Source: Herbaspirillum sp. SJZ107
GTDB taxonomy: Bacteria; Pseudomonadota; Gammaproteobacteria; Burkholderiales; Burkholderiaceae_D
DNA length: 64,000 bases
Assembly (NCBI RefSeq): GCF_006715485.1
Contig: NZ_VFNH01000001.1
Span: forward strand, 1 to 64,000
Direction: 5' to 3'
The notes below the pieces were generated by a model. It had not been told where the DNA came from, did not search any database, and saw only the letters and a program-made list of their open reading frames with translations. This document shows positions 59,168-64,000 of this stretch, piece after piece. Each line of letters starts with the position of its first letter. The stretch's first letter is position 1. A program made the position numbers and the translations under genes.

Positions 59168-60241
59168 TCAGCGCAAGCCCAGCAGGGCCAGCACGCGCTC
59201 GCGGCTGACGCCCACCAGCGCCGAGCTCAGCGCCAGCAGCGAATCGTAGTTGGTATTCGCCGCGGCGCTGGCGAAGTCGTCGGCCGCCAGGTCGACTTCC
59301 GGCGGCGGCGTGGTCGCGGTGACGACCTGCGAGCTGGCGGCGGAGAGCGCGCTGCTGGCGGCGTCCTGCGAACGGCGCACGCGCTCCAGGGCCTGCACGA
59401 CCTCGCGCAGGCTCTGGCGCAGCGCGTCCGCATTGCCGGCGTTGCCGCCGTTCGTGCTGCTGTTGCTGCCGATCGTCCACTGCTGCGGCGCCAGCGACGG
59501 CGCGATTTCCTCGGTGGCGACGCGGCCGCGGCCGCTGACGGCGATGCTGTCCCTGACCGCCGGCCAGTTGGTTTCCGGGGTCGAGAACACCAGGCCGCCG
59601 TTGCTCAGGCCGGCCCGCACGCCCAGCGGCGCGATGGCGCGGTCGATCGCGCGCGCGGTTTCCTCGCTCGACTGGTCGGTGCCGATGGTGACCGCCAGCT
59701 GCGGGCCGCCGATGCCGCCGACCGAGAACGCCACCGTCTGCGGCGCGTTCTGCTGCAGGGTATCGATGTCCAGGCCGCGGATGCGGAAGCGCTGCTGGGC
59801 CGGCTGGCCGTCGAAGTTCAGGTTGGCGTCGACGCCGCCGCCGGCGCTGCTCTTGCGCGCCGCCAGCGTGTTGGTCAGCTGGCGCACCGCGCCGTCGAGC
59901 TGCTGGCGCTGGACGCTGCGCTGCTGGCTGCGCTGGCCGTTGCCGGCACCGGACAGCCTGGCGCTGATCTCGCCTTTCAGGTTTTCCAGCTGGCCGGCGA
60001 CCTGCTCGAGGTAGTCGACCGCCTGCTGGGCGCGCGCGACCGAGTTCTGCAGCGCACTGCCGATGGCGGCGGCGCTGCCGTTGCTGCGCAGCGGGGCCGG
60101 CGCGGCGACGGCCGTGCCGGCGGCGTCCTTGTCGAGGTCGACGACGTCGAGGCTGCGTGCCGGCGCCAGGCGCGCCGGTGTGGAGGTGCCGGCGACGAGG
60201 GTGCCGCCGGTGGAGGAACGGAGTGCTGTGTCGATTGCCAT
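59168..60241 (-). CDS. Flagellin-like protein coupled to flgL, function unknown
   Basis: This 357-residue protein is not a named flagellar component I recognise. Its layout resembles flagellin and FlgL: a helical N-terminal part (about 57-128, Gln/Ala/Leu-rich, e.g. 'QAVDYLEQVAGQLENLKGEI') and a beta-rich centre (about 150-245). The centre has a flagellin IN-motif-like stretch ('QLAVTIGTDQSSEETARAI'). A helical C-terminus ('YDSLLALSSALVGVSRERV') resembles the flagellin end. Cys is absent. The ATG shares one base with the flgL stop (TGATG), so it is translated with flgL, and it is the last gene of the operon. A junction, filament or hook-associated protein is possible; this is inference. Confidence 0.75.
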   Translation of the reverse strand: MAIDTALRSSTGGTLVAGTSTPARLAPARSLDVVDLDKDAAGTAVAAPAPLRSNGSAAAIGSALQNSVARAQQAVDYLEQVAGQLENLKGEISARLSGAGNGQRSQQRSVQRQQLDGAVRQLTNTLAARKSSAGGGVDANLNFDGQPAQQRFRIRGLDIDTLQQNAPQTVAFSVGGIGGPQLAVTIGTDQSSEETARAIDRAIAPLGVRAGLSNGGLVFSTPETNWPAVRDSIAVSGRGRVATEEIAPSLAPQQWTIGSNSSTNGGNAGNADALRQSLREVVQALERVRRSQDAASSALSAASSQVVTATTPPPEVDLAADDFASAAANTNYDSLLALSSALVGVSRERVLALLGLR

Positions 60242-61152
60242 CAGAGCGCCGAGAACAGGGAAAGAGTGCCGATCTTGCTGTAGGCTTTATAGGTGGCCTG
60301 CAGCGCCGTGGAATAACCGTTCAGTTCGATTGCGGCGGCGCCGACGTCGAGCTGGCCGATGTCGTTGATCGCCATCTGGTTCGACAAACTGACGTTCTGG
60401 TGATTGGCGTCGATGGTCGACAGGATGTTCTGCTGGCCGCCCAGTACGGCGACCTTGCCGGACAGCAGGTCCATCGCATCGTCGAAGCCGTCCAGGTTGG
60501 CCGACAGGGTTGCCTTGACCGTGGCGTCGCTCGCATCGCGGCCGGAGTTCGACAGGGTATCGATGGTCTGGTCGAGCTGGTTGAGCAGCTTTTCCAGGCC
60601 CTTCACGTTCTGGTTCGCGGTCTGGGTGATGCCGTTGCCGACGACCACGGTCTGGGCATTGGTGTTGCCGGCGTAGCTGTAGCGCGCACCCAGCGGCTGG
60701 GTGGCGTCGTAGGCGATCGGCGCGCTGCCCGTCACGGTGCCGGAAAACACGTGGCGGCCTTCCTGGTCGATCGTGTTGGCGGTGTACAGGATACTGTCGC
60801 GCAGCGAGGTCAGCGAGGTGACCATCGACTTCAGGTCGTCCGGCGTGTTGCTGCCGTCCGAAGCCCAGACCAGCAGGTCGCGCCCCGACTGCATGTCGTT
60901 GACCATGTTCTGCAGGTAGCCCTCGGTCTTCGACATGCGCTGCTGGACCGCGGCGATGTTGTCGCGGTACTGCTTGACGGCGGCTTCCTCGCGCTTCAGG
61001 CGCGACATGCGCACGCTGTCGACCGGATCGTCCGACGGCAGCTGGATGCGGTTGCCGTTCGCCATCTGCTGGGTGACGTAGGTGATGCGCTCCTGGTTCT
61101 TCTGGAGCGACTGGTTCATCATCGATTGGTATTGGCTGGTCGCGATTCGCAT
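60241..61152 (-). CDS. flgL: Flagellar hook-filament junction protein FlgL
   Basis: FlgL (HAP3) joins the hook, via FlgK, to the flagellin filament. The 303 residues have the flagellin-like N-terminal helices ('MRIATSQYQSMMNQSLQKNQ', 'NGNRIQLPSDDPVDSVRM' at 33-50), a variable centre and a C-terminal helix ('LSNQMAINDIGQLDVGAAAIE'). ATG 61152 has AAGGAA upstream on the minus strand. It lies 17 bp after flgK, and its stop overlaps the next gene by one base. Confidence 0.96.
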   Translation of the reverse strand: MRIATSQYQSMMNQSLQKNQERITYVTQQMANGNRIQLPSDDPVDSVRMSRLKREEAAVKQYRDNIAAVQQRMSKTEGYLQNMVNDMQSGRDLLVWASDGSNTPDDLKSMVTSLTSLRDSILYTANTIDQEGRHVFSGTVTGSAPIAYDATQPLGARYSYAGNTNAQTVVVGNGITQTANQNVKGLEKLLNQLDQTIDTLSNSGRDASDATVKATLSANLDGFDDAMDLLSGKVAVLGGQQNILSTIDANHQNVSLSNQMAINDIGQLDVGAAAIELNGYSTALQATYKAYSKIGTLSLFSAL

Positions 61153-61169
61153 GCTCTTGTTCCTTAACC

Positions 61170-62540
61170 TTAACCCATCATGGCCAGGGTGGCGTCGAAC
61201 AGGGCATTCGCCACCGACATCACCTTCATGTTGGCCTGGTACATATTCTGGTATTCGACCAGGTTCACGGCTTCTTCGTCCTGGTTGACGCCGCTCGTCG
61301 CCTGCCAGTCGGCATCGGCCTGGTCGCGCATCGACTGGGCGGTGTTCAGCGCGGTCTTGTTCTGCTGGCTTTGCACGGCCAGCTTGCCGACCAGCTGGGT
61401 GTCGGCGTCGCTGATCAGGACCGTGCCGAGGCCGGTCACCGTGATCGTCTGGTTCTTGATGTCGACCAGCTTCTGCAGGTTGCCAGTGTCGCCCGCGGTG
61501 CGGTCGCCCGAGAACGCCAGGTCGGCGGTCTGGAAGCCGTCGGCTACCTGCAGCATGTTCGAGGTATTGCCCGGCGTGTAGACGAACATCGGCTTGCCCT
61601 GGGTGCCGTCCATCGCGTAGCCGGCGGCGAGCTGGGTGTTGATCTTGTCGGCGACCTGCTTGGCGATGTCGGCCACGCCCTGCTGCAGCGGCTTCAGGGT
61701 GTCCGTGACATAGGTCGACAGGCCGCCGAGCTGGCCGCCGGCCTTGGTCGGGTCGAGCGCGAACGAGGTGCCGGCGAATTCGAGGCTGAAGGTCTGTTCG
61801 AGGCCGCCGCCCACGCTCAGCGTGCCGGCGACGCCGCCCAGCACCAGCGACTGGCCCGACTTCAGCGAGACGTTGCGGGTGCCGTCCGGCTGGTCGCTGA
61901 CTTCCAGCGCCAGCTGGCCGGCCAGGCTGTCGATCGCCTGGTCGCGCGTGTCGATCAGGCTAGAAGCGTTGGTGCCGCTGGCATTCGCGTTGGCGATCTG
62001 CGTGTTCAGCGAGGCGATCGTGGCGATCGCGCTGTTGGCCGAGTCGATCACGGCGCTGCGCTGCTGGCGCACCGATTGCATCTGGGCGTTGTAGACGTTG
62101 TTCAGGCTGTTGAAGCGCTGGGCCAGCAGCGTGCCGGTGGTGACCACCTGCTGGCGCAGCGGGGTCGAGGTCGGATCGACGCCGGCGACTGCGTTCAGGG
62201 CGGCGAAGAAGCTGTCGATCCCGCTCGACAGGTTGGATTCGTCGTCGGCCATGACCTGTTCCAGCTGGGTCATGTAGGGCTGGGTCTGGGAGCGCTCGCC
62301 GACTTCCGAGTTGCTGCGCCACAGCTGCTGGGTTTTATAGTTGTCCGAAAAACGCATTAGCGAGCTCACACGCACGCCGTTGCCGGCCTGGTTGGCGCCG
62401 CCCGAAGGCGCCGCCGCCGTCAGCAGGGCGGACTGGCGCGTATAACCCTTGGTCTGCAGGTTGGCGATGTTCTGGCTGCTGGCGGACAGCGCCAGCTGCG
62501 ATGCGAGCGCGCCGGACAGCGCGTTGTTCAGGATGCTCAT
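61170..62540 (-). CDS. flgK: Flagellar hook-associated protein FlgK
   Basis: FlgK (HAP1) forms the first junction layer on the hook. The 456 residues are somewhat shorter than E. coli FlgK (about 547), mainly in the variable middle. The N-terminus has the rod/hook/HAP signature ('LNNALSGALASQLALSASSQNIANLQTKGYTRQ', 4-36), and the C-terminus 'SGVNQDEEAVNLVEYQNMYQANMKVM' is the typical end. Start is ATG 62540, with flgJ 45 bp before it. It is the third visible gene of the flgI-flgJ-flgK-flgL operon. Confidence 0.96.
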   Translation of the reverse strand: MSILNNALSGALASQLALSASSQNIANLQTKGYTRQSALLTAAAPSGGANQAGNGVRVSSLMRFSDNYKTQQLWRSNSEVGERSQTQPYMTQLEQVMADDESNLSSGIDSFFAALNAVAGVDPTSTPLRQQVVTTGTLLAQRFNSLNNVYNAQMQSVRQQRSAVIDSANSAIATIASLNTQIANANASGTNASSLIDTRDQAIDSLAGQLALEVSDQPDGTRNVSLKSGQSLVLGGVAGTLSVGGGLEQTFSLEFAGTSFALDPTKAGGQLGGLSTYVTDTLKPLQQGVADIAKQVADKINTQLAAGYAMDGTQGKPMFVYTPGNTSNMLQVADGFQTADLAFSGDRTAGDTGNLQKLVDIKNQTITVTGLGTVLISDADTQLVGKLAVQSQQNKTALNTAQSMRDQADADWQATSGVNQDEEAVNLVEYQNMYQANMKVMSVANALFDATLAMMG

Positions 62541-62585
62541 GGGGTACGTCTCATATGGGCGGGATCAATACAGACAGGCGACCGT

Positions 62586-62942
62586 TCAGCCGGCTTTATT
62601 AAGTCCTTGCGGCAACAATTGCTTCAAAATGGCATCGGCGACGCCGAAGGCGCGCTGGTTGGCCAGGTTCCCGGCCAGCATGTTGTCGACCATGTCGGTC
62701 ATGTCCTGGTTGACCTTGTTCTTGGCCGCGCTGTCTTCCGGGGCGATGGTGCGCTGGTTCTCGCGCATCTGGTGCAGCATGTGCGAGATGAAGAAGCTTT
62801 CGAATTCGACCGCGGCCTTGGTGGCCTTCGCCACGTAGGCCGGATCCGGTGCCTGGGCGGCGGCGGCGGCCGGGGCCACCGCATCGGCGGGGCCGGCCTG
62901 TTCCGGATGCAGCGGCTTGAGCGGGGTGAGGTTGTTCAGCAT
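62586..62942 (-). CDS. flgJ: FlgJ-type rod-binding protein (single domain)
   Basis: This 118-residue protein matches only the N-terminal rod-binding half of E. coli FlgJ (313 residues): 'FESFFISHMLHQMRENQ' (about 47-63) and 'DMVDNMLAGNLANQRAFGVADAILKQL' near the end. The C-terminal muramidase (glucosaminidase) domain is absent. Such short FlgJ proteins are known in other bacteria, where a separate enzyme opens the peptidoglycan for the rod. Its ATG shares one base with the flgI stop (TGATG), so translation is coupled. Confidence 0.9.
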   Translation of the reverse strand: MLNNLTPLKPLHPEQAGPADAVAPAAAAAQAPDPAYVAKATKAAVEFESFFISHMLHQMRENQRTIAPEDSAAKNKVNQDMTDMVDNMLAGNLANQRAFGVADAILKQLLPQGLNKAG

Positions 62943-64000
62943 CAGATCACCACCAGTTCGCCTTCGATCGCGCCGGCCTGGTCGAGCGCCTGCAGGATCG
63001 CCATGATGTCGTCGGGCGAGGCGCCCAGGCTGTTGACCACGTCGATGATGGTCTGCAGGCGGGCACCGGCCGGCCAGTGGAACATCTGGCCCGAACCGCG
63101 GTCGACCGAGATCTTCGACTGCGGCGTGACCGCGGTCTGGCCGTTCGACAGCGGGCCCGGCTGGCTGACCGCCGAGCTTTCCGAGATCACGACCTTGAGC
63201 GCGCCGTGGGTGACGGCGGCCGATTTCACGCGCAGGCCGTCCGAGATCACCACGGTGCCGGTGCGCGAGTTGAACACCACCTTGGGCGTCTCGGCGCCGG
63301 CTTCCACCATCATGTTTTCCAGCTTGGCGACGAAGGCCACGCGCTCGGTCGGGTTGGCTGGGGCGACCACTTCGACGCTGGTGCCGTCGGCGGTGGTGGC
63401 GACGTCGCCGAAGCGGCGGTTGATCGCGTTCACGACGTTGGTCGCGGTGTCGAAATTCGGGTGGCGCAGGCGCAGCATGACTTGCGGGCGGGTCGAGAAG
63501 TCGGTCGGAATCTCGCGCTCGATCTGGGCGCCGTTCGGGATGCGGCCGCCGGTCGGCGTGTTCACCGTCACCGAGGAGCCGCTCTTGCCCGAAGCCGACA
63601 GGCCGCCGACCACCACGTTGCCCTGGGCCAGCGCATAGACTTCGTTGTCGGCCGCGCGCAGCTGGGTCAGCAGCAGGGTGCCGCCGCGCAGGCTCTTGGC
63701 GTCGCCCAGCGACGACACCGTGATGTCGATCGACTGGCCGCGGCGGTAGCCCGGCGGGAAGACGGCGGACACCATCACCGCCGCCACGTTCTTGTTCTTG
63801 GCATCCTCGCCCTGCGGCAGCTTGACGCCGAACTGCTTGAGCATGTTGACCACCGACTGGCTCGAGTACTTGACCTGGGTCGAGTCGCCGCTGCCGTTCA
63901 GGCCGACGACCAGGCCGTAGCCCACCAGCGGGTTTTCGCGGACGCCCTCGACGCTGACCAGGTTACGCAGCGCCTGGGTGCGCGGCATGGCCGGCTCCAC
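62942..64000 (-). CDS. flgI: Flagellar P-ring protein FlgI, N-terminus cut off
   Basis: FlgI builds the P ring around the rod in the periplasm. The visible 352 residues cover nearly the whole mature protein ('[20 protein letters not shown]', '[20 protein letters not shown]', ending '[23 protein letters not shown]'). The frame is open through the window edge at 64000, so the signal peptide and the true start lie outside; the GTG at the very edge is not the start. It overlaps flgJ by one base. Confidence 0.95.
   Translation of the reverse strand: MEPAMPRTQALRNLVSVEGVRENPLVGYGLVVGLNGSGDSTQVKYSSQSVVNMLKQFGVKLPQGEDAKNKNVAAVMVSAVFPPGYRRGQSIDITVSSLGDAKSLRGGTLLLTQLRAADNEVYALAQGNVVVGGLSASGKSGSSVTVNTPTGGRIPNGAQIEREIPTDFSTRPQVMLRLRHPNFDTATNVVNAINRRFGDVATTADGTSVEVVAPANPTERVAFVAKLENMMVEAGAETPKVVFNSRTGTVVISDGLRVKSAAVTHGALKVVISESSAVSQPGPLSNGQTAVTPQSKISVDRGSGQMFHWPAGARLQTIIDVVNSLGASPDDIMAILQALDQAGAIEGELVVI

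Overview
The window reads as chromosomal DNA of a high-G+C betaproteobacterium of the Burkholderiales. The family Oxalobacteraceae, in a Massilia/Duganella-like genus, is my best guess. The guess rests on betaproteobacterial gene order (scpB-rluB-rimP-nusA-infB-rbfA-truB-typA and glnE-yhdP-nit-tldD-aroG), on the large number of stand-alone TonB-dependent receptors, and on protein style. It is inference from recognised families, not from a database search. I see no rRNA, tRNA, CRISPR array, insertion sequence, integrase or phage gene.

Left part (1 to about 38.5 kb). Housekeeping genes alternate with TonB-dependent outer-membrane receptors (TBDRs). The housekeeping genes are rsmE, tkt, gapA, map, glnE, yhdP, a nitrilase-family amidase, tldD and aroG. 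There are eight TBDR genes: one 3' fragment at the left edge, one Oar-like receptor with an N-terminal carboxypeptidase-regulatory-like domain, and six of the classical plug-plus-barrel type. Each full receptor looks monocistronic with an N-terminal signal peptide, most end at a clear intrinsic terminator, and none has a neighbouring tonB/exbBD or sigma/anti-sigma pair. The gaps before them are A+T-rich and carry several repeat or palindrome motifs that may be operators. Between two related receptors sits aroG (DAHP synthase). A promoter, a 22-codon Phe-rich leader peptide, a possible antiterminator and a strong intrinsic terminator precede it: a classical-looking aromatic amino-acid attenuator and the most interesting regulatory element in the window.

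Middle part (38.8 to 46.1 kb). A three-gene peptide-type ABC transporter operon (two permeases and one double ATPase, no binding protein) is followed by a Tat-exported Gfo/Idh/MocA-type oxidoreductase, a DedA-rhodanese fusion membrane protein and glucokinase. A HexR-like palindrome lies upstream of glucokinase.

Information-processing part (46.1 to 59.0 kb). A 485-bp gene-free stretch leads into scpB and rluB. The rimP-nusA-infB-rbfA-truB cluster follows, with its own sigma-70 promoter and an intrinsic terminator inside the leader. Then come a small membrane protein and typA with its own promoter.

Right part (59.1 kb to the end, minus strand). This is the distal end of a flagellar operon, flgI (cut by the window edge)-flgJ-flgK-flgL, followed by a translationally coupled gene. 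That last protein has flagellin-like helical ends and a flagellin IN-motif-like centre, and I do not recognise it as a named flagellar component.
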